Source: a virus. Taken from it: a DNA stretch of 64,000 nucleotides. The notes below the pieces were generated by a model, which had not been told where the DNA came from, searched no databases, and worked only from the letters and a program-made list of their open reading frames with translations. The DNA lies in IMG/VR virus record IMGVR_UViG_3300042339_000788, positions 29,499 through 93,498 of that record. One strand, written 5' to 3'. Below, piece by piece: positions 7,848 through 16,408 of the stretch (within the stretch, counting starts at the first letter, position 1; each line of letters begins with the position of its first letter). A program made the position numbers and the translations under genes.

Positions 7848-8501
7848 TTATTGATCAACATTTTGCATATCGTCCATATGATGATCATCAACACCAAGCT
7901 CGAAACCAATTTCTCTTTTCTTCATATCATTTAATATTTTTTTCAAATCATATGGCGCGAACTCTGGGTTACCATCCATCCCCACGTCCATTCTACGTCC
8001 ATTACCGAACTTTTTATGGTTAGGTAGGTGACAATGGCCATGAAGGTGAACACGTCCCTTACGAAGCCCATTCCACGATGCAATTGGATAGTGACACATC
8101 TCAATTGTTTCACCTTGATATGAAAATTGTTCGAACCAACTCACACTTAAGAATTTACTTCTGATCTTATCTCTGTTTCTGTCGATGTGATGGTCGTGAT
8201 TACCTAATACCAAATGTATATTCTTGCAAATTAGTCTATTGTGAAACTCCTCAATGTTTTCAAACCCACCGAATGACCAATCACCCAAATGAATTAACAC
8301 ATCATCTTGACCAACAACTTCGTTGATGTTATTAACAATCGCCGAATTCATCTTATCGAGAGTTTCGAAGTTTCTTGTTTGTGATTCGGGAACAGAACCA
8401 TCTGGCATTCTCCAATTGGTCACACCTCTACATATGTTTTTATGATTGTAGTGTGTGTCGGATGTTATCCAAACTTTAATATCGTTATCTATCTTAATCA
8501 T
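7848..8501 (-). CDS. calcineurin-like metallophosphoesterase
   Basis: A protein of about 217 residues with the metallophosphoesterase motifs in order: ITSDTHYNHKNI (D-x-H), VLIHLGDWSF (GD), VLGNHDHH (GNHD), and CHYPI and HLHGHCH (His ligands). Related phage and bacterial proteins hydrolyse phosphodiesters or phosphomonoesters with two metal ions. The ATG at 8501 is preferred over 8516 because it follows the upstream stop by one base. It could trim nucleotides or RNA ends together with the cREC protein. The substrate is unknown. Confidence 0.85.
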   Translation of the reverse strand: MIKIDNDIKVWITSDTHYNHKNICRGVTNWRMPDGSVPESQTRNFETLDKMNSAIVNNINEVVGQDDVLIHLGDWSFGGFENIEEFHNRLICKNIHLVLGNHDHHIDRNRDKIRSKFLSVSWFEQFSYQGETIEMCHYPIASWNGLRKGRVHLHGHCHLPNHKKFGNGRRMDVGMDGNPEFAPYDLKKILNDMKKREIGFELGVDDHHMDDMQNVDQ

Positions 8502-8502
8502 A

Positions 8503-9003
8503 CTAACAAAAATCATCTGATGATGAAACTCTTAATCCGTCTATAATTCTATCGTCATATTTAGGGTCATCAAAAAATGAACCGGCTCCTTTTGAACGTT
8601 GTTCTTTTCTGTAGTCTTGATTTACAACCCAACCATCTGGTTCACCCCAATCAAGTGCCATTATAATAAACTCTTCAACATTACATTCATCACCATACTC
8701 ATCCACAACTCTACCTGAACGAATAAACTCTAATAGAGTTTCTTTATCTTGATAATATTTCTCCTTGTGAAAATTCCAACAGAATTTCCAACCGGAACTT
8801 CTTTTACCTAAATGTATATTGGTATCTTCTAAAAACATTTCCCATGGTGAAAACCATTCCCATTCTTTTCTTGGACTGATGAATTTAAATCCACTCTCAA
8901 CATTCTCAGGTGATAAATCAAGATTATTCACAAACCCAATTAAGGTTTGTTTACGAGATTCCATTTCCTCTACGGTTGGTATGCGATAGTAGTTAGTCCC
9001 CAT
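8503..9003 (-). CDS. MGTNYY-type conserved phage protein
   Basis: A 166-residue protein that begins MGTNYY and contains NIHLGKRSSGWKFCWNFH. This is the hallmark of a protein type seen in many phages and actinobacteria with no known function. An acidic C-terminal part ends DDFC. It overlaps the lipoprotein gene upstream by 11 bases. Confidence 0.7.
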   Translation of the reverse strand: MGTNYYRIPTVEEMESRKQTLIGFVNNLDLSPENVESGFKFISPRKEWEWFSPWEMFLEDTNIHLGKRSSGWKFCWNFHKEKYYQDKETLLEFIRSGRVVDEYGDECNVEEFIIMALDWGEPDGWVVNQDYRKEQRSKGAGSFFDDPKYDDRIIDGLRVSSSDDFC

Positions 9004-9256
9004 AGTTAATATATTTTGGATGTTTCATTTGTTTTATGAATTGTTTCTTAACAATCCACTCTTTTATTTCTTCGTTTGCCGTTTCTAATGTTGGATATGC
9101 AAAACGGGATTCTTCCCATCTTAACCCAACCCTTTGTGTTGGTATATAGAAAACATGATCATCATTATGACGAATCACAAGAACTTTATAATTAACACAC
9201 GATTGTACCGATAACACTCCCATTATCGATACCACTAATAAAATTATTTTTTTCAT
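8993..9256 (-). CDS. small putative lipoprotein
   Basis: An 87-residue protein with an N-terminal signal (KKIILLVVSIMGVLSVQSC) whose Cys at 20 fits a lipobox (SVQSC). The remaining 65 residues are charged. It should be exported and lipid-anchored in the host envelope. Surface-exclusion or lysis-timing roles are possible, with no direct evidence. Confidence 0.65.
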   Translation of the reverse strand: MKKIILLVVSIMGVLSVQSCVNYKVLVIRHNDDHVFYIPTQRVGLRWEESRFAYPTLETANEEIKEWIVKKQFIKQMKHPKYINYGD

Positions 9257-9257
9257 C

Positions 9258-9914
9258 TTAATAAAACTTTCTTAATAATTCAATCACATCCCATGCATCT
9301 TCCAATGCATTATGTGTAACAATACCTTCAATATTCATTCTTTCCTTACAAGTTATAAGTGATGGTAATGATGTGTCATTAGTCCAATCAACACAAAGGA
9401 TCGCCGGGTCTAAAACTCTTTGTCGAGTTCTAATTAACTTCTGCCACCATGGTAACTCTTGTAAGAATAGTTTATCAAATGTTCCAAAGTTCTTGCCAGC
9501 AACATTTAATGTAATTGGTTTAGTTTTCCCATCGATAATTGGTGTTAATTTTCCATTTATATGTGTTGATGGTGAATCTAAAGTTGAATAACCATTACTC
9601 CAAAGAAACTTATAAAATTCTTTCACAACATCGTCCTCCTCATAGAAGTTATATCCACTATTACTGTTTAACATTCCCCTAACTTCATCTGTTCCCTCAA
9701 GATATTCACCCATCAAAGAAATAATTTCTTTGTTCATTGTGATTGCTCTTGGCGACCCCTGAATGTTATTCTGAAGAACTATTGCGTTGAACTTTGGTAG
9801 TTCTTCGTATGGTAATTTGTTATTAGTGTCCTCGATGATAGCCCCAATAGAGAGGACATGATTCATATCATGATTCAGTCCCGAAGTCTCAATGTCAATT
9901 GATACGTATTTCAT
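9258..9914 (-). CDS. DEDDh 3'-5' exonuclease, second copy
   Basis: A 218-residue protein with Exo I YVSIDIETSGLNHDMNHVLS (Asp, Glu), an Exo II region around NFGTFDKLFLQ (Asp), and Exo III VTHNALEDAWDVIELL (His, Asp). It is more like RNase T/oligoribonuclease-type enzymes than a polymerase subunit and differs clearly from the exonuclease at 3725. It probably degrades short RNA or DNA ends. Confidence 0.8.
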   Translation of the reverse strand: MKYVSIDIETSGLNHDMNHVLSIGAIIEDTNNKLPYEELPKFNAIVLQNNIQGSPRAITMNKEIISLMGEYLEGTDEVRGMLNSNSGYNFYEEDDVVKEFYKFLWSNGYSTLDSPSTHINGKLTPIIDGKTKPITLNVAGKNFGTFDKLFLQELPWWQKLIRTRQRVLDPAILCVDWTNDTSLPSLITCKERMNIEGIVTHNALEDAWDVIELLRKFY

Positions 9915-9916
9915 AA

Positions 9917-10099
9917 TTAATCTTTTTTAATTGTTCCTATAATACCTTCAGCGCTAGAAAAGCTGAAGAATAAATAAACTATTTTTGTTAGCCAATGCCA
10001 GTCAAGAAGATTGGGTTCTTTGGTGATAAAAACGAACATTAGATACCAAAACCCAAACCCGAACATTATTGACGCCAGTAAAATTAAGAATATTTTCAT
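9917..10099 (-). CDS. two-span small membrane protein
   Basis: A 60-residue protein with two hydrophobic stretches (FLILLASIMFGFGFWYLMF and a weaker one near IVYLFFSFSS). I take the ATG at 10099 and not the GTG at 10120, because a promoter-like box occupies 10120-10127. Function unknown; an inner-membrane location is likely. Confidence 0.6.
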   Translation of the reverse strand: MKIFLILLASIMFGFGFWYLMFVFITKEPNLLDWHWLTKIVYLFFSFSSAEGIIGTIKKD

Positions 10100-10119
10100 A
10101 AAAACCAAAAACTTATTCA

Positions 10120-10151
10120 CTAATATATCCCTTTTTATTTAAAAAAACAAA
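10120..10151 (-). promoter_or_regulatory. Bacteroidota-type promoter
   Basis: On the minus strand TTTG (10148-10151), 20 bases, TATATTAG (10120-10127). It reads into the minus-strand operon starting at 10099, with a leader of about 14 bases. Confidence 0.65.
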
Positions 10152-10161
10152 AAAAAGCTGG

Positions 10162-10170
10162 ATATTTATA
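10162..10170 (+). promoter_or_regulatory. start-proximal ATATTTATA element
   Basis: ATATTTATA ends five bases before the ATG at 10176. The same nonamer lies before the other two genes with the (I/L)TExQ N-terminal motif. Confidence 0.4.
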
Positions 10171-10175
10171 TTATT

Positions 10176-10706
10176 ATGGGAATTAAAATAGTTTTAACTG
10201 AAGAGCAGGCTGAAAGATTAGAAGCCAAAGTTGGTAAATTACCAATAACAGAAGCCAATATGGCGTGTACTGACCTTAATTATGATTCACTCAACAGATT
10301 TGTAGGTGGGAAAGAAATGAAAAAATTAGGTAATAATACTATTGTTCATAAGATAGATGATAAAACTATTGGTGTGAAATACCATAGAACCGATATAATA
10401 AAAATAGATCAAGACAACACCGTTATACTTAACACTAATGGATGGGAAACCACCACAACTAAAGACAGATTGAATCAATTTTTACGTTGTAGAGGATATC
10501 ACATATTCCAAAAAAAGGGTATATGGTATCTTTCTGGTAAAGAAGATACATTTAAATACGAAGATGGGGTAAGAATAACATCAAATGGTGATGTTATTAG
10601 AGCAAGTGCAAACGCAATCAAAAATAATATTCTAAATTTAATTAAGAATAAAGAAATTGACCCTAAGTATAGTGAACTTTATGGGTTAAGTAACAACGAT
10701 AATTAA
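10176..10706 (+). CDS. TExQ-tagged protein of unknown function
   Basis: A 176-residue protein beginning MGIKIVLTEEQAERLEAKVG, the same N-terminal pattern as the ArdC-like and lysozyme-like proteins. The rest is soluble, with KEDTFKYEDGVRITSNGDV near the end and no known fold. It is divergent from the membrane gene at 9917 and convergent with the 1036-residue gene. The shared tag suggests the same destination as the other two, possibly the virion. No enzymatic motif is visible. Confidence 0.7.
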   Translation: MGIKIVLTEEQAERLEAKVGKLPITEANMACTDLNYDSLNRFVGGKEMKKLGNNTIVHKIDDKTIGVKYHRTDIIKIDQDNTVILNTNGWETTTTKDRLNQFLRCRGYHIFQKKGIWYLSGKEDTFKYEDGVRITSNGDVIRASANAIKNNILNLIKNKEIDPKYSELYGLSNNDN

Positions 10707-10710
10707 TACC

Positions 10711-13700
10711 CTATCTTTTTTTAGCCAACTTTAATGTTTCACCTGTAGCTGGATCAAATCTAAACCAATCTTGGTTTGCATTCTGAACCGTATATGTTTG
10801 TTTATTTTCAGGTGACACTCCAACAGCATAAAATTGAGGGTGAAGAATTGTTTCTCCAGTTCTTTTAAGTAACCCCCACAACCCATCTTCGGTTTTAACA
10901 ATTATATTACCGTTTTTATCTACTGGCGAATTTTCAACAAAACGTGATAGGAATGGTACTGACTCGGTACAAGAAAATAAAGATCTTTTTATTCCTCTTG
11001 ATCCAATAATCGCAATTACTGTGTCCTCATCAAATTTCTTAAAACCATGATCAATGTAATCACAGAATGTGGTATATATACTAAAAAAGTTTTGTGATAT
11101 TGATCTTAGACTTTCAATAAATACCATTTTAGATTGGCTAATAGATGATGAATCATAAACTTGATCAAAATTACTTTTAAGTAAATCATTTGATTTAGCC
11201 CCAAAAAAAGATGTAAATGTGGATTTTTCACCAGTGTTTAATGATTCAGCATCATTAATAATATTGATAACAACATCGTCAGTAAATTTAGTTAAAAGTT
11301 CAGTCTGATTATTTAATTCAATTGACTTCTTAAGTAATTTTAGTTTAACGTTATTTGGATACTGAGTGAAATTAAGCTCGCCTCCAATAACAGCATCAAT
11401 GATACCTGGCCAAGCGCTTTCATCATTAATATTATATTTTAATGCTGGATTATTATCATACACTCTTTTTAAATCAGCAGGTGATAGATCTGCTAACTGA
11501 AAATTATCTTCATATCTATGTACACCTTCTCTTGTGAGGCTTGTTACAGGAAATGTTGTATTAGTTAAAAGATCAATAATTTGATTGTGAAATCTTGATG
11601 TAGGTTTTTTATTACCGTGTCTGTGAAAATCACCAACAATACCACCACGTCTATAATCTAATGTCATTAACGATTCACCCTCACCAAAAGCATTTACTCT
11701 TCTGAATGATATCAACTCACCGTTATTACTTGCTCTACCGCAATGTCCCATTCTAGCTTGTTCATCTGAACAATAGCTCTTGTGTAGATTAACCCAATAA
11801 TAACCAACACCGTCAGCATTTCTATAATCAATAAAAACATCACCAGTCTCTTTATAATCAGTGTCTTTTCTTACTTCTAATGATTCATGCCATTCTTCTG
11901 CCTGATCATAAGCCATTTGAAATGTGAGATCGCGAATGTTTAATTGTTCTCTTCTTGGTGCACTAACCCAGTGCATAATATATTGATACATGGGTTTAAT
12001 CCCTTGATTCCATTGTACAAATCCTTCAGGTGTCTTTTCGTTTAGTTGACTAATGATAGATTCTTTTAAATCATCATCATCCCCTTGTCGAACAATTTCT
12101 CTATTTTGACCCTTTTCAACTTGATCAATGATAAATTTAACAAACGTATCTGCAATCCAGATTGATAGTTTTTTATTTAAACCGTGAAATTCATTAACCC
12201 AATCTTCACTAAAACCAAATGTGTTTATGATTGCCTGTCTTTTGTCTGCCTCTAACAATAATGATTCATTTAATGTTTCGGTTTTTGTTTGAGATAAACT
12301 TGCGTAAACAGATTGATTTCTTTTTCTTATAGAAGATATTAAATTCTTTAATCCAACTTCGTATGTGCCGGCAGTCGCATAATTATTACCATCTTCGTTT
12401 TTAAAGTCATTTACTAAGTCAGAAGCTGTTTTACCTCTAACCAAATATCTTCTAGCTAATAAATCATAGTAAGCATCAACACCCGCTTCAACGGTTGGAA
12501 AAGTTTTTGAACCAGTTTCAGTGTTACCAACATTAAATGGGTTGTTAGTTCTTCTTGGTCTACTATTACTAGATGAACCGATACCACCTTCTAGTGTTAA
12601 TTGTGCCAGAGCTAATTCTGGTGGAACATATTTTCTATATTGTCTGTAAGCCCTCTCCGCGCTATTGGCTAACATATCACCACTAACAACCGCATTGGGA
12701 TCTCTTTGTCTAATAAAATTATCCGAAATATCTCTATATGCTCTCTTACCTTCGTTAGTTAATAAATCAAGATCGGTAAAATCAGCACTACCACCACTTG
12801 ATACCGCAGGATCAACATGTTTTTTTAAATCATCTGATGTGACACCTTTATCTAAAAGATTATCGATCAATGTTTTAACCATACTAACAGTAATTGTTGC
12901 CCCACCAATAACATTCGCAGATCCTTTAGTGGCATAATACCCACCGATTGACGTACCAAAATATTCAAGAGGATTAACTCTATTACCATCTTTTTTTAGT
13001 GTTAAATGTAGGTGCGGGCCTTGTGAATTACCAGAGCCTGGTGCCCCCACAACACCACCTGAAAGACCAATGATATCACCTTGTTTGATAACATCACCAC
13101 TCTTAACACCAACATTAGATAGGTGACAATAGCTACTAACAAAACCATCAGCATGAGAAACTGACACACCATCACCACATCTAGAATCTAATGATCCAGC
13201 AGCAATAACCTTACCGTCTGCTATTGATTTAATTGGTGTGCCATTTTTAGCTGGTATGTCAATACCTTTATGTGCACCACTTGAACGTTTTTCATCCCAA
13301 CGATAAGTTTTACCAGATTCAATTGGTAGTGGCGGCATCAAAGCAGCTTCATTTAAATCATTAGTAGTATTATCTGCAGTATCATCAAAGTCTACAATAT
13401 TTTTATCCCTCTTATATTTGTTTACTGCCGCAGCGGTTTCTGGACCGAATAAACCATCCGTTCCAAATCTAGGTAGTGCATACCCCAGGATTTGCAATCC
13501 TATTTGTACCGCCTCAACCGCTTGTTGACGAGTCATTGTACCTAACTTCTGTTCACTAATATCAGAATCAATACCTTTTAATATTTTAAAAAAATCATCT
13601 ACATCATCTCCAATAAAGTCGGCTTTGGTTGGCTCATCTACAGCTTTTTTCTCAACATCGGTCTCCAAACCAGAAATAAATTGTTTTCCGGCTTCAATAC

Positions 13701-13821
13701 CTTTATTAATTAAATTAGATCCTTTAGCGATTAAATCGTCTAACTCATCTTCATTTAACCCTTCTTTAGCTATTTTTAATTTAATCCTAGCTATTTGATC
13801 TTCTGTAAGTACAATTCTCAT
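10711..13821 (-). CDS. multidomain peptidoglycan-degrading (lysozyme-like) protein with PcfJ-like segment
   Basis: A 1036-residue protein. Domains in order: a (I/L)TExQ N-terminal motif (MRIVLTEDQIARIKLKIA); a peptidoglycan-binding repeat at about 93-140 (GTDGLFGPETAAAVNKYK); an M23 endopeptidase at about 168-288 (H184, D188, H233, HLH at 270-272); a glucosaminidase-like region at about 390-505 (LALAQLTLEGGIGSSSNS with E411 as likely catalytic acid; NNPFNVGN); and then about 530 residues of unknown function. The unknown part has a PcfJ-like motif (EQARMGHCGRASNNGELISF, 687-706). It would cut both the glycan and the peptide of the cell wall, as a virion-borne entry enzyme or a late lysin. It has no signal peptide. 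Confidence 0.8.
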   Translation of the reverse strand: MRIVLTEDQIARIKLKIAKEGLNEDELDDLIAKGSNLINKGIEAGKQFISGLETDVEKKAVDEPTKADFIGDDVDDFFKILKGIDSDISEQKLGTMTRQQAVEAVQIGLQILGYALPRFGTDGLFGPETAAAVNKYKRDKNIVDFDDTADNTTNDLNEAALMPPLPIESGKTYRWDEKRSSGAHKGIDIPAKNGTPIKSIADGKVIAAGSLDSRCGDGVSVSHADGFVSSYCHLSNVGVKSGDVIKQGDIIGLSGGVVGAPGSGNSQGPHLHLTLKKDGNRVNPLEYFGTSIGGYYATKGSANVIGGATITVSMVKTLIDNLLDKGVTSDDLKKHVDPAVSSGGSADFTDLDLLTNEGKRAYRDISDNFIRQRDPNAVVSGDMLANSAERAYRQYRKYVPPELALAQLTLEGGIGSSSNSRPRRTNNPFNVGNTETGSKTFPTVEAGVDAYYDLLARRYLVRGKTASDLVNDFKNEDGNNYATAGTYEVGLKNLISSIRKRNQSVYASLSQTKTETLNESLLLEADKRQAIINTFGFSEDWVNEFHGLNKKLSIWIADTFVKFIIDQVEKGQNREIVRQGDDDDLKESIISQLNEKTPEGFVQWNQGIKPMYQYIMHWVSAPRREQLNIRDLTFQMAYDQAEEWHESLEVRKDTDYKETGDVFIDYRNADGVGYYWVNLHKSYCSDEQARMGHCGRASNNGELISFRRVNAFGEGESLMTLDYRRGGIVGDFHRHGNKKPTSRFHNQIIDLLTNTTFPVTSLTREGVHRYEDNFQLADLSPADLKRVYDNNPALKYNINDESAWPGIIDAVIGGELNFTQYPNNVKLKLLKKSIELNNQTELLTKFTDDVVINIINDAESLNTGEKSTFTSFFGAKSNDLLKSNFDQVYDSSSISQSKMVFIESLRSISQNFFSIYTTFCDYIDHGFKKFDEDTVIAIIGSRGIKRSLFSCTESVPFLSRFVENSPVDKNGNIIVKTEDGLWGLLKRTGETILHPQFYAVGVSPENKQTYTVQNANQDWFRFDPATGETLKLAKKR

Positions 13822-13825
13822 AAAC

Positions 13826-13834
13826 TATAAATAT
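13826..13834 (-). promoter_or_regulatory. start-proximal ATATTTATA element
   Basis: On the coding strand ATATTTATA ends four bases before the ATG of the 1036-residue protein, as at the other tagged genes. Confidence 0.4.
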
Positions 13835-13841
13835 CATTTAT

Positions 13842-14012
13842 CTAGGTAATTTGATCTTTATCATTACCATTATCTTCATTATTCCAATTTAACCAATCAT
13901 CCCCTTTATAATCCGGGTGATTTTTCTTCATGTAATCAATCCCAACCACCCATCTCCAAGAGATTAGTCCAACAATAATAAAGATTAATCCAAAAACTGG
14001 TAAGTATTCCAT
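13842..14012 (-). CDS. 56-residue membrane-anchored peptide
   Basis: From ATG at 14012 (chosen because it follows the upstream stop at 14017) the product has one span (YLPVFGLIFIIVGLISWRWV) and an acidic, Asn-rich tail. Function unknown. Confidence 0.6.
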   Translation of the reverse strand: MEYLPVFGLIFIIVGLISWRWVVGIDYMKKNHPDYKGDDWLNWNNEDNGNDKDQIT

Positions 14013-14016
14013 ATAG

Positions 14017-14379
14017 TTATTTTTTAGTTTTATTATGAGGTTTAGGTCTACCGTTTTCATCTAATAAAACGAAGACTATCTTGTCAATTTTAATAATAGA
14101 TTGTTTAGTTTTCTTATTTCTAACATCACAGCAGATTGTTACTGATGTTGTCCCAAATTTAACCAAGTCCATTCCAAACTCGATTACATCACCACTCTTT
14201 GCTGTGGCCACGAAATCAATCTCAGACATTATCTTAGTAACAATATTAGAACTATCTAATTGACAGATGGCATATATTGCAGCCTCCTCGTCAATCCATT
14301 GTAACAATCTACCACCAAACAAGGTTCCTCTGGGGTTTAAATCTTCTGGTTTAATTAATTTCCTGGTTCTATATATCAC
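14017..14379 (-). CDS. YciA-like acyl-CoA thioesterase (hotdog fold)
   Basis: A 120-residue protein with the hotdog thioesterase pattern: NPRGTLFGGRLLQWIDEEAA (Asn near the start, then Gly-Gly and an Asp on the central helix), then IDFVATAKSGDVIEF and TTSVTICCDVR. YciA enzymes hydrolyse acyl-CoAs. In a phage this could shift lipid or CoA pools or have been reused for another thioester. The start overlaps the stop of the HAD gene by one base. It is rare cargo for a phage, but the match is clear. Confidence 0.82.
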   Translation of the reverse strand: MIYRTRKLIKPEDLNPRGTLFGGRLLQWIDEEAAIYAICQLDSSNIVTKIMSEIDFVATAKSGDVIEFGMDLVKFGTTSVTICCDVRNKKTKQSIIKIDKIVFVLLDENGRPKPHNKTKK

Positions 14380-14903
14380 TATCTATTTAATTTCGTTATG
14401 CATTCATCAACCTTATCTCTCAACCTACCACCAAATCCATGATCACCATCTACCGATACGTGTCTCCACATTGCAACTCTTGGTGACAACCACTTGAACG
14501 CATGGTATAGATCTAGATCATCAATTGCTATCCAATTAGAAATCTTATTATCTTTAACCCACTTTGCAATTTCTAACGCCCTTTCATGTTCTAATGACGA
14601 CCTACTCATTTTATTCCATAAGTCCTGATGTGTAGTTATATCAATTAATCGGGCGGTTATACCATAGTGCCAGAAAATTCGTTTCATCTGATTGAATGTA
14701 AAATGCTTTTTCCAATCCGAACTAAGTACTAATTCAGCGTTTGTTTCCTCACATATTTTTTGTAGTGCTTCGCAGTCTTCTTTAACCCAAGGGTAGGGTA
14801 TTTGAAAATCTTCTGCGCCACCTGTTATAGTGACCTTACCATCTCTCCAAGTTCCCCAAGCTAATGGGCCATCGACATCAATGAATATTATTTTTCTTCT
14901 CAT
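14379..14903 (-). CDS. HAD-superfamily phosphatase-like (Swiss-army-knife RNA-repair type)
   Basis: A 174-residue protein with HAD motif I IIFIDVDGPLAWG, motif II LVLSSDWKKHF and a late acidic motif WIAIDDLDLYH. Small HAD proteins with the SSDW motif belong to the group predicted to dephosphorylate nucleic-acid ends in RNA repair. Together with the cREC protein and the phosphoesterase, it suggests end processing of RNA. The substrate is not demonstrated. Confidence 0.75.
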   Translation of the reverse strand: MRRKIIFIDVDGPLAWGTWRDGKVTITGGAEDFQIPYPWVKEDCEALQKICEETNAELVLSSDWKKHFTFNQMKRIFWHYGITARLIDITTHQDLWNKMSRSSLEHERALEIAKWVKDNKISNWIAIDDLDLYHAFKWLSPRVAMWRHVSVDGDHGFGGRLRDKVDECITKLNR

Positions 14904-15213
14904 TTCTTCTTTTAGTTAGTAACCTAAATGTATTAAAAATACCTAACAACATAAAGAGTTGTACTGGCCAAAATGGAAAATTTTGTAGCTCATGTAACAT
15001 CCAAAATATATTCATGAAGACCCATGAAAATAATGTAATGTTAGTGTCTCTATTATGTTTTTCCTTTATTAGGAGATATATTGTAAGAAGTGATGTCGGG
15101 AACACCATTAAAGTTGCTAACCACGTAAACTTCAGACACCAAAATATGTCCTTTAATAACCACGAAGTTACATGGATTTCTTGTATATCAAAATAAAAAT
15201 TACGAATTCTCAT
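14878..15213 (-). CDS. three-span membrane protein
   Basis: A 111-residue protein with hydrophobic spans at about 28-50 (FTWLATLMVFPTSLLTIYLL), 60-75 (ITLFSWVFMNIFWML) and 80-98 (FPFWPVQLFMLLGIFNTF). The tail is basic. It overlaps both neighbours (26 and 14 bases). Holin-like size, but no lysis gene is adjacent. Function unknown. Confidence 0.6.
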   Translation of the reverse strand: MRIRNFYFDIQEIHVTSWLLKDIFWCLKFTWLATLMVFPTSLLTIYLLIKEKHNRDTNITLFSWVFMNIFWMLHELQNFPFWPVQLFMLLGIFNTFRLLTKRRNEKKNNIH

Positions 15214-15625
15214 CTATGTACTGAAGTTGTGGTGTCCACACACCTTCTGATACAATTGTTGGGTTATTGTTTCTGTCGATCATAACCCACTCAACCTTAA
15301 CAATACCCCATGGTTCAAATTGTTCTAACACATCTTGTAGAGTAAATGATTTGCAGCTATAGATATCGAACTGAGCCATCGCGGGCTCATGATGATCCCA
15401 TATGTGTATTGACGCGTGTGATGTGGCTAATGTAACAGTTCCAGTTAATCCCTCATTACCAGGAAAGTCTACATAAACACTGGTTGGGCCAGCAACAACT
15501 TCCATTTTAACTTTATGAACTAATTGGATAAACCAATCATTTAAAACGCTAACCTTTTTTGGTGGGTTATTAAGCCAAACCTTCATTAAAAGGTGTTGGT
15601 GATAAGGTACAAATTCTTCCTGCAT
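15200..15625 (-). CDS. speD: S-adenosylmethionine decarboxylase-like protein (SpeD)
   Basis: A 141-residue protein matching the small bacterial SpeD. TLATSHASIHIWDH holds the self-cleavage Ser (of TSH, where relatives have ESH) that becomes the pyruvoyl group, and FDIYSCKSF holds the catalytic Cys. The enzyme makes decarboxylated AdoMet for spermidine synthesis. Polyamines neutralise packaged DNA, and speD is known cargo in marine cyanophages. No spermidine synthase is visible here, so the host would have to supply it. Confidence 0.8.
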   Translation of the reverse strand: MQEEFVPYHQHLLMKVWLNNPPKKVSVLNDWFIQLVHKVKMEVVAGPTSVYVDFPGNEGLTGTVTLATSHASIHIWDHHEPAMAQFDIYSCKSFTLQDVLEQFEPWGIVKVEWVMIDRNNNPTIVSEGVWTPQLQYIDENS

Positions 15626-15709
15626 TAATATATTTTTTACTATACATATATATCATAAAATTGGATTTTTCTACGATATTTAAAATATATTTTATATTAC
15701 TTACCTCAC

Positions 15710-16390
15710 TTATTTTTTGTATTTTTTAAAGTTATCTATGAATGGTTTTTCATATTTCTTTAATTCTTTAGTATCTAAACCGTTATATAAACCAGTTGAC
15801 ATAAAGGCTTGAATTTCATCATCAATTATTTTTTTGTCATCAATATACCCCATTTTGATAATCTTTTTTTTGAGTTTTTCATAATGAGATGGATTAATTT
15901 CAGAAATTAAATTGTCACAAATCTTTTTATATTCCTTATTTGTATAATATAATCCATGGGCGATTTCGTGATTCATTGTACTTGATTTAAAACTATCCGC
16001 ACCAATCAAATACCATTTTTTTCTTGGTTCCTCAAATCTTAGTGGATAATTCTCACAATGATACCATATGTTACTCATTATTTCGTCATATGGCCCCTTG
16101 TCTTTATCAAAGACATTCATCGCTTTGTCAACAATATTTGATGGTATATTAAACCCAGACCAATCTTCGGGATATGTAAACAAATCTTTGTTCCATCTGT
16201 TTTTATAAATCATCATGAATTTTTCCCAGGTGAAAAAATGCCCTCTTATTTCTTTATATGGGGACTCATAAAATTCTTGATATCTACAAAACAACATTGT
16301 TCTTTGATAATCATCTTTGATTGATACTGCGAATATTTGTGGTATAATTTGTTTTACTTCACCAACAACATATTCATTTTTAATTTTCAT
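15710..16390 (-). CDS. putative HExxH zinc metallopeptidase
   Basis: A 226-residue protein with MNHEIAHGLYYTNKEYKK (HEIAH zinc motif) and a downstream DDEIQAFMSTG that could give the third ligand. I recognise this HEIAHGLYYTN pattern from uncharacterised phage proteins. There is no signal peptide, so it would act inside the cell. The target is unknown; it could process phage structural proteins or host proteins. An 84-base gap upstream holds no feature I can support. Confidence 0.65.
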   Translation of the reverse strand: MKIKNEYVVGEVKQIIPQIFAVSIKDDYQRTMLFCRYQEFYESPYKEIRGHFFTWEKFMMIYKNRWNKDLFTYPEDWSGFNIPSNIVDKAMNVFDKDKGPYDEIMSNIWYHCENYPLRFEEPRKKWYLIGADSFKSSTMNHEIAHGLYYTNKEYKKICDNLISEINPSHYEKLKKKIIKMGYIDDKKIIDDEIQAFMSTGLYNGLDTKELKKYEKPFIDNFKKYKK

Positions 16391-16408
16391 ATAAAATGTT
16401 TAAAGATA

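Noticed and set aside
15626-15709. Hidden gene in the gap between speD and the metallopeptidase gene
   Set aside because: Only short A/T-rich frames without start context; I see nothing there.
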